A stretch of 64,000 nucleotides of DNA from positions 2,148,800-2,212,799 of the forward strand of contig NC_087388.1 in NCBI RefSeq assembly GCF_963675165.1, read 5' to 3'. Both the position numbers and the translations under genes were made by a program. The notes under the pieces were generated by a model. That model worked only from the letters and a program-made list of their open reading frames with translations. It was not told where the DNA came from and did not search any database. The DNA comes from Halichondria panicea. Taxonomy: Eukaryota; Porifera; Demospongiae; Suberitida; Halichondriidae. Shown in pieces: positions 33,991 to 46,929 of the stretch (positions are counted from its first letter, which is position 1; each line of letters opens with the position of its first letter).

Positions 33991-34134
33991 AATTCTGTTC
34001 TGTCCACTCTGTGAATTTTTCTTTTTATACCTTACTGTGCATGGGCTTTCAGTTATTCCTCAAAGACTTATAGACTAATTCCTTTTATGGAAGTTTAGAC
34101 ACATTCCCACGTAACAGAGATCTATGGCTATACA

Positions 34135-34290
34135 GAGGTTTTCAGGTAGGTTGAGGGAATGCTTCAGAGTGTAAAGTTACTCATGCATAAGTTTACTATT
34201 GGATGTACATACATCACAGTGCAGCAGTAATTTACATGAGTAACTTGACACTCTGAAGCATTCCCTCAACCTACCTGAAAACCTCTGTAC
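34135..34290. mobile_element. Near-perfect 156-bp palindromic MITE
   Basis: Arms ACAGAGGTTTTCAGGTAGGT.. (34135-34174) and ..ACCTACCTGAAAACCTCTGT (34251-34290) are almost perfectly complementary over about 40 bp. CTA flanks both sides. It lies between the two divergent genes of block 2 and is absent from the corresponding 4789-5253 interval of block 1. Confidence 0.8.
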
Positions 34291-34468
34291 TATGCCGGAT
34301 GTCTGTACAACATTCATAGATTGCAATCATTATAATGTGCTAATAAGGTAAAATCTGAAATGATGAGCAAGCATAATTATAGAGACCACATTCACGGTAT
34401 GGGTGATTTGAAAGAATGATCTTTAAATTAATGAATAGTCACTTATTATAGCCGCTCAAGTGTTGAAG

Positions 34469-35996
34469 ATGTCAGAGAGTGATAAAGGTATACATCTACC
34501 TATAATTATGAGCTTACTATAATAATTTCTTTATTATAATTATAGGTTGGTTTATAGTGGCTCAATGATTTATAGCAGCCCTTTAATAAATAACTGATAA
34601 TATACCACCTGTTTTCCACCTCACAAAGCTGTTAATTATACACCAAGGTCAAAGGTCATTAAGCTAGTACCCAGTTCAATCCATGACTACTGTAAGACCT
34701 CCAAATATGCGACACCCAGGAGCTTCAGCAATTTTCTGACCTCTAAAAATAGCGACAGCTGCATTGACAATTATTTTTTAATGTCGCGTTCTAAATAGAG
34801 GTACATGTAGCCACTCCCTATAGCCTCGATCGTAGCCCACTGGAAAATCAGTGTTTTTAAGCGGCCTGAAATCGAGGCAAGTAGACTCTGTAAAGTTACC
34901 TCTAATTAGATGCGACCCTCTAAATATGCGACACCAGGACTTCAATATAATTTTTTAACCTCCAAAAGAAGCGACCTCTGGCTTTGTAATTATTAAAAAA
35001 TGTCGCTTAAATCGAGGTCTTATGGTAATTGTTAGAGCTGCACCGCACCTGTCGTACCTACGTACGTCTTCTGTACCCAGTTTAGGCATGCAATGATCCC
35101 CTCCCCCACTTTCAGAAGCAATTAATAACTGGAGGCGAGTACCGTTATAGTGATCCTATAATTATTAATTTTGTTATCACAATTAAAACAATCACTATTC
35201 TCTAACACAGGTTGTACATGTTCTATGATGAGCTGTAAACATGCATATGATGAAATGCCATGCAGTGAGAATGTAAGTTTCGAAGAGTTAGAAGAATTAT
35301 CAGAGAAGACAAGATCATTAATCCATAATACAGAGGTTCGGAAATTAGTACAAAAGTTCTTACAACGATTATCAAGAACTATGAAAAATACTGAATTTGT
35401 AGCATTCATGAACCAGCTAAGTGTGACTCTTCTATCAGGATCAGAACAGGTGTCTGCATCGTGCTCAGCTATGCAAGCTGTTAAGATTCACTCGGAACAG
35501 TTTCAGTGGTTTAAGCTAGTCCAGCTTCAAAACTGTGTAGAAATTCTCAACAATTGTTCTGAGTTACAAATAGCAACACTAGGAGAAATCCGACATTACG
35601 TTTACTCATACATTGAACATGAAAGAACAGAGTTATTGAGCTGTAAGAACTGTAAAGTTGCCTTCAAAATAGATCCGATGTATACAAATACTTTCGAATG
35701 ATCGATCGACATTACTGGAAGAGTGTATTACTACTTACTACCATGATCTGTTTGGACTAACTTCAATATCCTTTCAGTATTTGCCATTAAAAAAATATCA
35801 GTCGTCCTTCATTGGTACTCATCCTGTTTCGGAGAGTCTCTACGACAGTGATCGTAGTTCATTTGTGATGGAACAAAAGCAAAGAGTTTGTAATACTGAG
35901 TCTGTCACAGGTGTCGATACACAAATGTTGGAGGTTTCTACAAGTTATTGTCTGGAATCGAACATGAAGCTTTTTGTTAACATAGCTAAACCCTAA
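34469..35996 (+). pseudogene. Frameshifted copy of the unrecognised 270-aa gene
   Basis: Exon 1 34469-34487 (MSESDK plus one base) and exon 2 from 35211 (CTCSMMSCKH) mirror 5254-6172. The frame stops at TGA 35699-35701 because of a 2-base insertion after KIDPMY relative to block 1. Homology resumes in another frame (YQSSFIGTHPVSESLYDSDR) to a stop at 35994-35996. The first 163 residues are intact and very similar to block 1, so a shorter protein could still be made. Confidence 0.65.
34680..35030. mobile_element. MITE-like repeat with two related halves
   Basis: Starts TGTAAGACCTCCAAATATGC and ends AAATCGAGGTCTTATGG. Each half has the order AAATATGCGACACC, AATTTT, AGCGAC, AATGTCGC, so it looks like a tandemly doubled element. 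It lies in the intron of the gene at 34469-35996. Confidence 0.5.
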
Positions 35997-36529
35997 CACA
36001 GTGGCAGATCCTAACACTGACTTTACTGGTTGACCCTCATCTTATCGATCTAGATCTCAAATAGCCCAAATGACATTAATAGTTTGCTGTGTGTAGATCA
36101 TAATTATTATGTCAATAGATCTACATGTATGTATACATACACATTAGCAATGGTCACAGTTTTGCCAATATTGAATTTTGTTGATATTGACGCATGCGCA
36201 GTGTGTAAACAAATGTCAGGTGGAAATTGATTTAATGTCTTCTTCAAGACTCTGAGGTATTACACTTTCCAGAATGTGGCAATGGACTCTGATAAATGGA
36301 CCAACGGTAGATTACGTCATAGAGGCTTGAGAGCTTGCATGGTGGGTGGGGCTCACACAACAAGCTGATACCACACACAGCTAGCTAGAGATATATAGAC
36401 TAGTTATATCATAGATAATAGAGCATGCACAGAAATATGGTTATATAAAGTACCCCCTGCAGCATGTACTATGTCTTAAAGCAAAAGGATATGGAAGGCT
36501 GCATGCACATTTTAATTTTTAATGCATGT

Positions 36530-37690
36530 CTGGTTCTACCGGGTTGCCCTACAGTTTGCCAGTTTCTTTATCCGTTTCATTGCAAACTTCTGTTCACAGG
36601 ATCTACAGCAAACAGTGTTGCATGTTACACTTGCTTGATTGCATTTGCTCCAGGCATCATTAAAACCTGCTGGTTGGTCCATTAAGGGGCCTATTAAAAT
36701 TAGGTGCATGGACCAACTGCCTGGACGACTGGTAAAAGAATTCACCCAGCTTGCATAAAGTGTTCTAGGTGGGCAGCTCATTTCAAAGCTTGCAGGGGTT
36801 CGTTGGCATCAGGAAAACCTGCTTGTTGGTCCATAGGAGGCTGTTTCTGGAAACTAGGTGGACCAACGACCTGGACGGCAAGTAAGAAAATAGTCACGCA
36901 GCTTGAATAATGTGTTCCAGGCTGGTGTCACAGCTCATTTTTCAAAGTTTAGTGTCTCCATTGGCATCAATTAAAAGAAAACTTGCTTGTTGGTCCATAA
37001 GGTTTCCTTTTTCTGGAAATTAGGTGGACCAACGGCCTGGACGACAAGTAAGAAAATAGTTCACGCAGCTTGAATGCATTATTTAATGTGTTCCATGTTG
37101 GTATATCAGATTGGTGTCAGCTCGTTTCAAAGCTTAGTATCTCCGTTGGCATCAAAACCTGCTTGTTGGTCCATAAGGTTTCCTATTTATGGAAACTAGG
37201 TGGACCAACGACCTGAACGACAAGTGAGAAAATAGTTCACGCAGCTTGAATGCATAATTTAATGTGTTTGAGCTCATTTCAAAGCTTGGTGTCTCCTTTG
37301 GCATCATTAAACTGGAAAACCTGCTCGTTGGTCCATAAGGTTACCTGTTTATGGAAACTGGATGGACCAACGTCCTTGGACGACAAGCAAGAAATAGTTC
37401 ACGCAGCTTGATTTCATGTATACTCATTTCAATGTTTGGTGGCTCCTTTATAGCATTGAAAACCTGCTTGTTGATCTGTTAAAGTTTCCAGTTTCTAGAA
37501 ATTGGGTAGACCAACAGACAACAGGGGTAAGAAAAGAGTTTTTATGCAGCTTGCATTTATTGTGTTGGTTTCAACTTTCCAAGTTTGGTGGCTCCATTGG
37601 CATCAATTAAACGAGATAACTGCATGGGGCCCCATCGTATAAGTATATCATAAAAATTATTCCTGGAAATTCGATGGACCAATCCATGCA
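36530..37690. repeat. Left subterminal satellite of KDZ element (about 165-175 bp unit)
   Basis: Six to seven degenerate tandem units. Each has CCTGCTTGTTGGTCCATAAG, TTTCTGGAAA, GGTGGACCAACG(A/G)CCTGGA, then GAAAATAGTTCACGCAGCTT and TTTCAAAGCTT. TTGGTCCAT and ATGGACCAACG form an internal inverted pair in each unit, and the same TGGACCAACGG lies inside the terminal repeat at 36297-36307. Confidence 0.85.
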
Positions 37691-40600
37691 GGTAAGAAAA
37701 TAATTATGTTTCTCCAGTTGTTGACTGCTATTACATACAGTGCATGCTGCCTCAGTGTGGGACCTGACATCCTGTGGTTAGACATCATTCAACAGCTCCA
37801 TCTTTTGAATATGTGTGTGTGGGTGTTGTTGCATAAACTTTGCTATTTGATGTGGTTGATTTAAACCTGGCTGCGGTGCCGATTATGACATCTAATGAAC
37901 TCTGATCTTTCTGTTAATTCTATAGATCTAGACTTAGGCTGTATAATGACTGATTCTAATGAAGAGCAGGCTGCCACAGGCAATGAACAAGATGACTTTG
38001 AATTCTCGGTGAGCAACAGTGATACTGAGCCTCAGTCTAGATCTATATATAAAAAATAGTGATACCATGCACAAGTGAATTATGCACCGATCCATGTCAG
38101 TCCCCACTGCCCTCCCCCTGTAGGACATAGTGGGGTTTTGGTAACCCTGAGGTGCGGGATATAGGGTGAGAATTTGAGTTCCTTAGTATACAAACTTACA
38201 ACAGCAATATCCATGGAGAGAAGTGTATAGCACATGCACGCGTGTATAGTCAAATCCCGAGGTTATGAAGTGGGGGTATATGGGAGGGAAAGAGGCGATT
38301 TGATTTCACCCAGGCTCCCAGGATATTGATCATGCAAATCCACACTAAACCCCGACATACGTACACGGGGCGTAGTGGGGCTGAAATTGATACTTCTCCT
38401 ATCTATATAATTATATTGCTATTTTTGGGTGAACAATAAAATTAATATAATTATCCCGGACCTCTATAACATCCATCAATCATATCGTCATCATTATAGA
38501 AGGCCTATGATCCTGAATCGGTTTTCTTAATCTAGCAACATTGACCATGACGATATTTGCCGTGCATGGGTATATTATATATACCCATGTATATCTATAT
38601 ATATATATATATATTGTATCCAATGACATGTATATGAGTAATCAGTATAATTGGTTGGGTATCACTGCATGGGTGATTCCTATTCATTCATGCAACATCT
38701 GCAACACTGATGTAGTGAGTCGCTATAATAATGTATAGCTATCATTGTGCATGTGCTATGTACAAATGCACTAGCTCGTGGCAATAAAACACGTCATCAA
38801 TTATAGAAGGCCTATATGATCCAGTTATAAGCCACTCATGGAAACAGATTCGAGAGGCTAACGAAGATAAATATTCATTTTGCTCAAACAAGTTAAAGAA
38901 GAAGAGGAAACACTACCCTATAGTAAGAGAATTAAAGCATAATTAGTATAAATCTATATGGGTATGAATGCGGGGTATTCGATATTGATGTACAAGCCTG
39001 ATTGCTATTGCGAAATGCATGCGCATGCTCTTTCTTTGCGTTTATTTCGATTGCGAATTATGCATGCATTCGCAGTTTGCAATAGAAAGAACTATCTTCC
39101 AATATACGGTACCATCCATAACCTATTGCTAAGTGATCACGAAGAAGTAAATTAATCCCAAGTGTGTATTATATCGTTCAATTTGTGTCAGATCAAGAAA
39201 ATGCACTGAGTTGTTCAGGGAAAGGGAATCGTGTCAACTCAATTCAGGAGTGACCAAGAGGGCCATAATGAGCCTTTTGATGATATGACACTAAGTCAAG
39301 CCGGATACAAAGTACAGGTAATCGTACAAACTCAAACATTAGATCTCTACAATCATGCCATTGCAGGATAATGTTTCAAAGTCAGAAACAAAGCCGTCTG
39401 GAATTCCAGTGCCATTGCTGTCTGCATATCTCATCAGTGTACATGAACAGCGTGCTTTCAACTCATTGGACAACTCTCTCCGGTCGTTTGTTATACAGGG
39501 AATCAATAGAATCGATTCCTCTTTGAATGTAAGTATATTATCTTTTTCGTGCGTATAATTGCATGCATATAATATTATAAAAATTATAGAGAGATAAAGT
39601 ATAATTATATTCATGTAGGTTGGTCTGTTGATCTATTAACTTCACTGAGCATGGAGTTTCTTTTCGTCTCACGCTGTGGGTTGCACTTCAGTGATGGTAT
39701 ACAGTGGGTATACTGGTGCAGTTGTGATAGTGCACGTGGCCACTTACTAAATAGCTGCTCCACTTCGGTTGATTCCACATATGATGCATTCACAAGCATT
39801 GTTGGCTCTGAATGTATCCACATCGAACCAACTAGACTGATTATCCAAGAGACTGACAATATTCACAACATTACATCAGCTCAAGAATTATCAGGTACAT
39901 GTCTTCTAAAAGTGCATGCACAGCTAATATTTATGAATTATCCTCATACCCATTCAGATCATTCGTATACTTTGAATATCGAACCTCACAAGGAGGACAC
40001 TTCCTACAGTATAAATGTTGGCACAGAGGTAAGTTGGACACTATTGTGCATGCATGTACGTCTCCAATCACAACTATATAATTATAATGATTTACAGGTT
40101 GTATGCTCTATTGGGCAGGCGGTATGTACAAGAGCTGATATAGTGGCCATGGTGTTGTACAAGTTCGTATTGATGATAAACAATTAAGGGGTCTGTACTG
40201 TTGTACATGCAAGTACAATAAACAGCACAGTTCACATGTGGACATTGTCGAGAAAGCATTGAATAGCCCGGATGAGGATAAACATGACTGCCTCAATAAA
40301 ATTGCAAAAGATCTGTCTAGTGTGCAGCAGAATAGACAAGTGCATGTGCATCAGTATCGGTCCCTTAATTTCATCAAGCAGTATATATACCGTTCAATTT
40401 ATCAAGTGAATTGTCTCAACAACTGGCATGTACTGTAGCTGATCGCTTCAACATTGTAAACAACACTTCTATTTTGGGCTCAGTCGACACATATTGTAAA
40501 GTGTGCAGTACGCTTACACGAGATGAAGAAGACAAGCAGGAATCTGTATGGAGCAAAATTATACTGCTCAATACAGTTATCAATGCGAATGGTAGGTGGC

Positions 40601-41183
40601 TTTAGAAGTATAAATCCATAACAATTATTATATTGACCAAACAGTGCATGTTAGGTATTGCTCAGGATGTAAGAAACGTAAAGAATTTGATGGCCAACTA
40701 GTAGGATTAGTGACTATGGGCAAGTTCCTGGTATCCTATGAAGTTATGCGAGGTTTTATGCATCAATTCCTTTTGGGAAGGTAATTAATGTTGCATGTGT
40801 GTGCACTTTGACTATTAACGATACATTTCCTCTTCAGAACAACTATATATACCCAGTATTGTGTGTTGGTTAAAAACCATGAAGATGCAGGATTCGGCAA
40901 TCAGTTTAATAAGTATATGTTTACATACAATCACTATCGGTTGTCGTGGTATGCCTTTCTTGACCTGTTAGACATTGATTATCAAGTAGGATTTCAGTGC
41001 ACTGCGTGTGGAGATTGTCCACCCATTGTTGTCATGGATGCTACTTGTTTAGATTCATGCAGAAAAGACCTTATGCCCTGGAAGTCCCAACTCAACGGTT
41101 CTGGAGTTCATAAAACCTCATCCCCTATCAGCTGTACTGGAAGATAAGTGCAAATTTTCCCATGTCATCAACCCCTGTATATA

Positions 41184-41741
41184 ATCCGACTAGAAAAACA
41201 TTTGCAATGTGAAAAATTGCTAGGATTGGCCAGGGGAACCACAAAAAAGCGTGGGAACAAGAAATCAGACGAGAGCATAACTCCAATCCGTTACAACGTC
41301 AATCACATGTATACTGGTAGTTTTCCCATGTTTTCCCAGCCAATATGCCACGCAATTTTTACTGGTGGAGTGATGACCAATCCCTATATATATTTATTAT
41401 ACATCCATTTTAGAATGTGGGGCACATAATCATGATGATTTGTGATAAATTGATGTTCCTAATACATGCAGTGTTGAGCACAGGTACACACAGTCCATCC
41501 ATGCGTAGTAACATGCACGGACCGTACTGGTGACTGCATGGAATGATGTGGTGGATGGAAGCTGATAGGTGGATCTGGAACACAGTCTATTATTTAATAT
41601 ACTATGTATTGTACATGTTCATGACGTTGTAACGGATTGGAGTTATGCTCTCGTCTGATTTCTTGTTCCCACGCTTTTTTGTGGTTCCCCTGGCCAATCC
41701 TAGCAATTTTTCACATTGCAAATGTTTTTCTAGTCGGATTC
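41184..41741. mobile_element. Inverted-repeat element inside KDZ, arms about 118 bp
   Basis: AATCCGACTAGAAAAACATT.. at the left is repeated in exact complement at 41623-41741 (..AATGTTTTTCTAGTCGGATT). The arm sequence includes TTGGCCAGGGGAACCACAAA and recurs in diverged form at about 32665-32710. No clear target duplication. It lies between the first catalytic Asp exon and later exons. Confidence 0.8.
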
Positions 41742-42039
41742 CCTTTCTTTTTCAGTACAGTTTACGTATCATGACATGCATAAGTGGAACGTCAAGAGGC
41801 AGTACAAGAAGAGAAGACAGGACTAATCAGATATCTTCTCGAATATCTCTGGACTAATAATTATAGTATAATGAGTAATAATTTATTGCTTGATAATTAT
41901 GTTGAATTTGCGAATCAGTATTAAATGACAGCCATTTTAAGAGCATGATATCTAGCCAGTGCATATAGCATGCCTGTCAGAGAAAGGGAGCTAGAGCTGA
42001 ACAGTGTGAAGAAAAGGAACACCTCAGGCTCTGGAAAAG

Positions 42040-42815
42040 CAGAGATACAAAAGAAAGGGGATTGGAAACGATCGCCCACGCCCTATGTAAAAGGACTGAC
42101 ATCCGGTGAAGCACTCCGTGTAATTATTGCGCTCGCAAATAATTACATGGAGGACTGCGCTACGGTTTTGTATCCCTGGTTTCTAGCTCTCCTATCCACT
42201 AGAGATCACTCAGGGCCTGGGAGATACTTGAGAGAAGTAAGCTTATACCACTGACAAGCTCTAAGTCCGTTGTCTTTACTCTGTTTCCAATTTTTTTGAG
42301 TTTAGCTTGAATTACTCTATGTCAACTTTTCTCTGTCCCTCCTATGAAGTCAAAACAGCAAAGGACATTGCTTGACTTGGTTATTATGTATCTAAGTGCT
42401 ACATAGAATGGCTTCATGCTATAAATAAGCTGTACTGTTCATAAACGTTTGCAGTATAGTCCTTCAAACTGCTTTAGTATACTTTTAGACACACCACGGG
42501 CCTGTCCCTCCTACGACTTCATAGTAAAGGCTATTTCTTCTTGCATAGCATTTATTTGTCTAGTAATAGTGGCTGCGTGGCTTAGTCGACTTTTTAGAGC
42601 TAAATTCTCTTTACTTTTTAGAAAAATCAACATTAAAAATGATCAATTTCACTGTTTCTATGTACAGCACATTGTAGAGCAGTCAAGACAGGTAATGAGC
42701 ATGCTGACTATAAATATAATCCTTTGTAGTTTTAGCCACGCCCTATAACGCGGAATGCTTCACGCAAAAATTTCGTAAAAATTTCGTTTCCAATCCCCTT
42801 TCTTTTGTATCTCTG
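42040..42815. mobile_element. 776-bp element CAGAGATACAAAAG inside KDZ, 7-bp TSD
   Basis: Ends CAGAGATACAAAAGAAAGGG and complement CCCTTTCTTTTGTATCTCTG, flanked by GGAAAAG at 42033-42039 and 42816-42822. The interior has open stretches (for example 42090-42254 with GEALRVIIALANNYMED, and 42449-42748) with no family I recognise. Confidence 0.8.
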
Positions 42816-43077
42816 GGAAAAGCACTGCTGCACTGATTTTAGGCGCACGGTTTATTAGCCACGCCTATCTATTATTATTGGCCACAACGCAATTGCTGAG
42901 TCATTAAAGATGGCGGAATTGTCTAGGTAAGAGAAATAGAGACTGAGAGGTCATCTGCCTTGTGGAAGCAATCGCAAATCTGAAGAAGCGCTTTGTAATC
43001 CAGGTTGTAGTCGTTTGGAAACCCTGTGCAGAATGTCCTGGAGATGGCTGTACTTGGAGTAAATGCTGGGCAAGAAA

Positions 43078-43116
43078 CTTACTTACTTACTTACTTACTC
43101 ACTTACTTACTTAGTC
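43078..43116. repeat. (ACTT)n microsatellite
   Basis: About nine near-perfect copies of ACTT/CTTA, ending in AGTCAGTCAG, inside the KDZ element. Confidence 0.9.
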
Positions 43117-44307
43117 AGTCAGACAAAGAGCGGTGAAACGTCGAAATAGTGCAATTTTTAAAATGAAAATATTCATTCATTAAAATGTTTATGGATTATG
43201 AAATGAGAGATACAAAGAGAGAAAAGGCTAAATAAACTATCTGTTCAGCCAGTTTCTTGATGTGGCCTTTCCCTGCAGAGATAGAACAGTTTGAACATGA
43301 GTCAAAATAATTGAAATATTGCTAAACACAGGCAAACCCACTGCCAATCCTATGTAAAACCTACTGGTTTTACTAATGATTATATATATAATGATAGTCC
43401 TCCCTGAGCTAAGACAAAATAAATACCTTGCCAAGCATGCATGCACAGATTTATTCAAAACTTGAATCCATTTGTAGAAGGTGCCTCTCATCATAGTAAT
43501 CATATACAGTGTGGCGAAAGCTGTTTTACTTATTCAGCAATTATTGTTGTGATAAGTTTAGGATCATGCGGACAGCTGAAAAGTTACTGTATTTATTTTC
43601 TTTCAACACTAGTTTCCATGATGGGATATACATCAACAACAAGACAACACACACGCAGCTGAAGATGTTTACTACAAAGAAGTGTATAAGCCAGCATGAA
43701 TTCACTTCTCTTCTAGAATTACTACATTTGCACGCACCAAGTTTGGTCAAACTTATCACCACAATAGCTAAAGAAGTCAACGAGGCTGATACAGCTGTCT
43801 CCTGTTGCAAGCACTGGATTAATTTACTGCAAGCTCTCAGTTCAGCATCACCTGTGTGTGCTTTGGTACCACCTACAGAAGAAGTGCACAAAATGCTAAA
43901 GGAAATGGAGTCTTCTGGCTCCTTGAAGTCAAATGCAAAAAAGATGGCCTTTCTACAAAAGGAAGCTCCAGTACTGTTCACTTTAATTGAATGTCTTCCT
44001 TCTTACCCCACTGAAGCATTGCAGCCTATACTAAAAAGGCTTGTGGAATTATCATTAGCCCCATTTACGCAAGACTTCACAGAGTCTAGTACTGGTGACC
44101 ACACTGACATTAATGATGATGATATGATATCGTACTTTCCAAAGCTTCCTTCACTAAGAAAACGAAAGATTTATAAGGCTGACAGTTTTAAATCCTCTGT
44201 ATGTACAAAAAAAAGCTCAAGACATCCATCACTGCTACCGGGGATATTTACTCTGTATTGTCAGCATGGTAATGCTGCATGCATGATAATTATAATTATT
44301 ACGCCTC

Positions 44308-44512
44308 TACCGTATTACTAGAATATTTTGCAGGTGAAAAACCTTTGCGAATGAGCCAAATCAGCAGAAAATTTGACCCTTTGCGATCTAACTATTGTGT
44401 TCTGGCAAGTATTTACTAGTAATAATTTAGGTTTTGCGGATTTTATTGATCAACCCTCGCAAAATTCGCAAATGTTTGATGCTCGCAAAACATTCTAGTA
44501 ATAATTATGGTA
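44308..44512. mobile_element. TACCGTATTACTAGAAT MITE in KDZ transposase intron
   Basis: Ends TACCGTATTACTAGAAT and ATTCTAGTAATAATTATGGTA in inverted orientation, about 205 bp, within the intron between 44268 and 44539. Confidence 0.65.
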
Positions 44513-45367
44513 CATTAATTTGCATCAATATTGTATAGGAATTTGCTATGGATTCCAACTGATGGAAGTTCAGGAATTCCCAAACATTCCTTTCACTATC
44601 TTATATGAACGATTCTCATCAGGTATAAATGCTATATATATCGGGATGATTATTTTTAAACTCTTCCGGCATGCAATTGCATAATATAATTATATGCCCT
44701 TGTATCTGCAGCACCTGAAGTCATCATATACGACAATAGTTGCAACCTGCACCAATACTGCTTGAATAGAGAGCCCCCCTTTTTCAGGCACAGTCGGTTT
44801 CTAGGTCTAGTAGATCGTTTCCATTGGCCAAATCATTCAGGTATAATTATAATAATTGTATGTTAAGTATAATTATATGATTTTAATTACCATGCACTTA
44901 TATATCATACAGGATGCAGTGTTGCTTACAAAATGAGCACCTATAGACAATAATGATGCCTTGAATAGCCAGATGGTAGAGCAAAGCAATTCATGCTTGA
45001 AGAGAATCAAATCGTCACTGTCGTATATGAATAAAAGAAATTTCCTCACACATTGTGGATTTTATTTATGGTATCACAATCAGAAAAAACTATAAGTATA
45101 ATGTACTCACATGCATGATGGTCTTGTCATGCACTTTTTGTTTTTACAACCATGAATTTAAAATTGTGGCGTCACTTGTTCTGACTTATCATGCATGCGT
45201 TACAATAAGGGGTGACTGAAGAAATTACACACAAAACAATCATATTATATGCATGGGGGAATAACAGATGAGAAACTATATGAGGGAAACTAGTAACTAT
45301 ATTATTGCACATAATTATATACAATAAAAAATAAACATTCTGAGCTATACTACAAGCTATACAATTA

Positions 45368-45655
45368 ATGTTAAGTAAAAATAGCAGTTAAGGCTTCGAT
45401 TTTGCTGTCTTCTTAACAGATACACTGGCATCATCATCAGTCTATTGCATAGTAGACAATGTCGGTATAGTTTATATACCAGCATGCATTGAAGCATGCT
45501 CATATACACATTATACAAGTACATAGCAATCAACGTTTGTGAATGCATGAACACAATCATGAGTGCGTGTCAGTGTGGTGTACTCACCTGCAGATCTGTA
45601 TTAGCAACCCTTTTACTCCTTCTGACGCCGTGAGATGTCTTTTGGCTGCAGTATA
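45368..45655 (-). other. Possible 3' exons of a minus-strand KDZ accessory gene
   Basis: On the minus strand a segment reading KTSHGVRRSKRVANTDLQ (complement of about 45594-45647) ends at a donor-like GTGAG. A later segment reading DDDASVSVKKTAKSKP then stop (complement of about 45394-45442) follows an AG. The two join into a basic, nuclear-looking tail. No domain is recognised and upstream exons were not found. Weak. Confidence 0.3.
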
Positions 45656-46929
45656 TAGGTACACATGAGGGAGTAGCCAAAATCATTTTTTTTTACCTTT
45701 GTTGAGTGGAGTAGCATGATAACAGGATCAATCCACGTAATTCAGCAGTGTTTACAGACTTTTGCAGGTGCTTTGATGCAGGTAGTCCAGAAAACTGATC
45801 AATTGTGTTAGTGTAAATACTCATGAATGCTTTTACATATACCATCACGTACCTTGACCATTGTCATAATAATTATTGTGTATCACATGAATGCCACATT
45901 CAACTCCATCCTGAGCGGCCACCTAATACAATAAACATTCGTGAAATAAAATCCATCACGAAACAAGGAGTGCGTGGAGTATCCAAGAAGACAAAAAAAA
46001 TTGCATTTGGGGCAACTAAGCAAGTCAATGATTTAACTTTTATGATTACCCCATGCATGTGCACTCTATAAATTATATACCTTCACACACTGTATATCCA
46101 TCTTTGCAGGTGATCGAATGCACATGCTTAAGAATTGATTAATGTCTTGTGCATGCATGTTGCCTGCTCAGTAAAAGGTGAGAGAATTGGCGACTGGGAG
46201 TCAAGAACATAGACACTACAGAAAAGGAAAATTATACTCACATTAGTAATAACCTTTTTGACAGACCAACAAAACATGTAATCCTATCACATAATATAAT
46301 GCATCCATGAGGAGAGCTCACATGCATGTATGGGTACTGGTCGAATTAGACTCCAGAAACTCAATCACATGCATAATAACGTACGTTTTCTTTGGGAGAT
46401 TGACAGCAACAAGAATCCAGTGCCAGCCTCTATAATAATTATGATGTATACGTGGGAACAATGAAATTCTCATAAACACAATATGAAAGTGAATTCAGTG
46501 TGACAACTTATACCTTACTCTACACGGAAACAGAATCCTTAAATGTCATTGTAGATTTCAGCATACAGAGTCGCAGTGAGGCTTTCATTCAGTCTGATGT
46601 ATAATAGAGTCTGTAGATGCAGCTGTATGATGAGTTTTTACGACAGTAGTCTGACAAATTGTGTAAACAAAATTAATAATTATAGACTTGAATTAGTCGA
46701 TATCATTGTGATCATCACAGCTGTAAAAGTGTACATACCAGACTGTCGTGTGTTACTTATTACCTTACCTGTCGTATAGGCTGTTGTCTATCCAATTTCC
46801 GGCTGGATATGATATTCTGATAGACCATGCAGGGAACAGGTTTTCGAGTTTCCAACAAAGCCACCATGCATGCAGCATTTGAAATGAGCTGATACCCACC
46901 TATAAAAGAATGAATGCAAGCTAAGCTGC

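Larger units (their letters stand above)
20165..36060. repeat. Segmental duplication block 2
   Basis: From about 20165 to 29340 the sequence runs colinear with 56045-64000. From about 31249 to 36060 it runs colinear with 1-6210. The three blocks are in the same orientation, so this is a tandem duplication of a unit containing an AlaRS-like exon, ZNFX1, the LRR gene and the divergent unknown pair. Differences between blocks are mostly transposon insertions and small indels. Boundaries are by eye and approximate. Confidence 0.8.
37946..45095 (+). pseudogene. KDZ transposase with CxC cysteine clusters and D-D-E core, decayed
   Basis: Exons by splice sites include 37946-38008, about 39190-39316, 39367-39528, 39619-39894, 39924-40028, 40098-40591, 40655-40780, 40838-41147, about 43650-44268, 44539-44622, 44712-44840 and 44913-45095. 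Early exons carry Cys/His clusters (RCGLHFSDGIQWVYWCSC, KCWHRG, CCTCKYNKQH, YCSGCKKRKEF). The core shows GDCPPIVVMDAT (Asp at 41037), APEVIIYDNSCNLH (Asp at 44732) followed by FRHSRFLGLVDRFHW, and NSQMVEQSNSCLKRIKSSL (Glu at 44979), the three acidic positions expected of KDZ transposases. Lesions: in-frame TGA at 40136-40138, a frame change near 40385, and a frame change near 44945 just before the Glu motif. Nested MITEs occupy its introns. This copy is unlikely to encode an active enzyme; that is inference from the reading frames. Confidence 0.75.

Noticed and set aside
45823-46071. Basic 82-aa frame within the KDZ element
   Set aside because: Lys-rich and plausible as an exon, but no splice-linked neighbours, family match or conservation could be shown.
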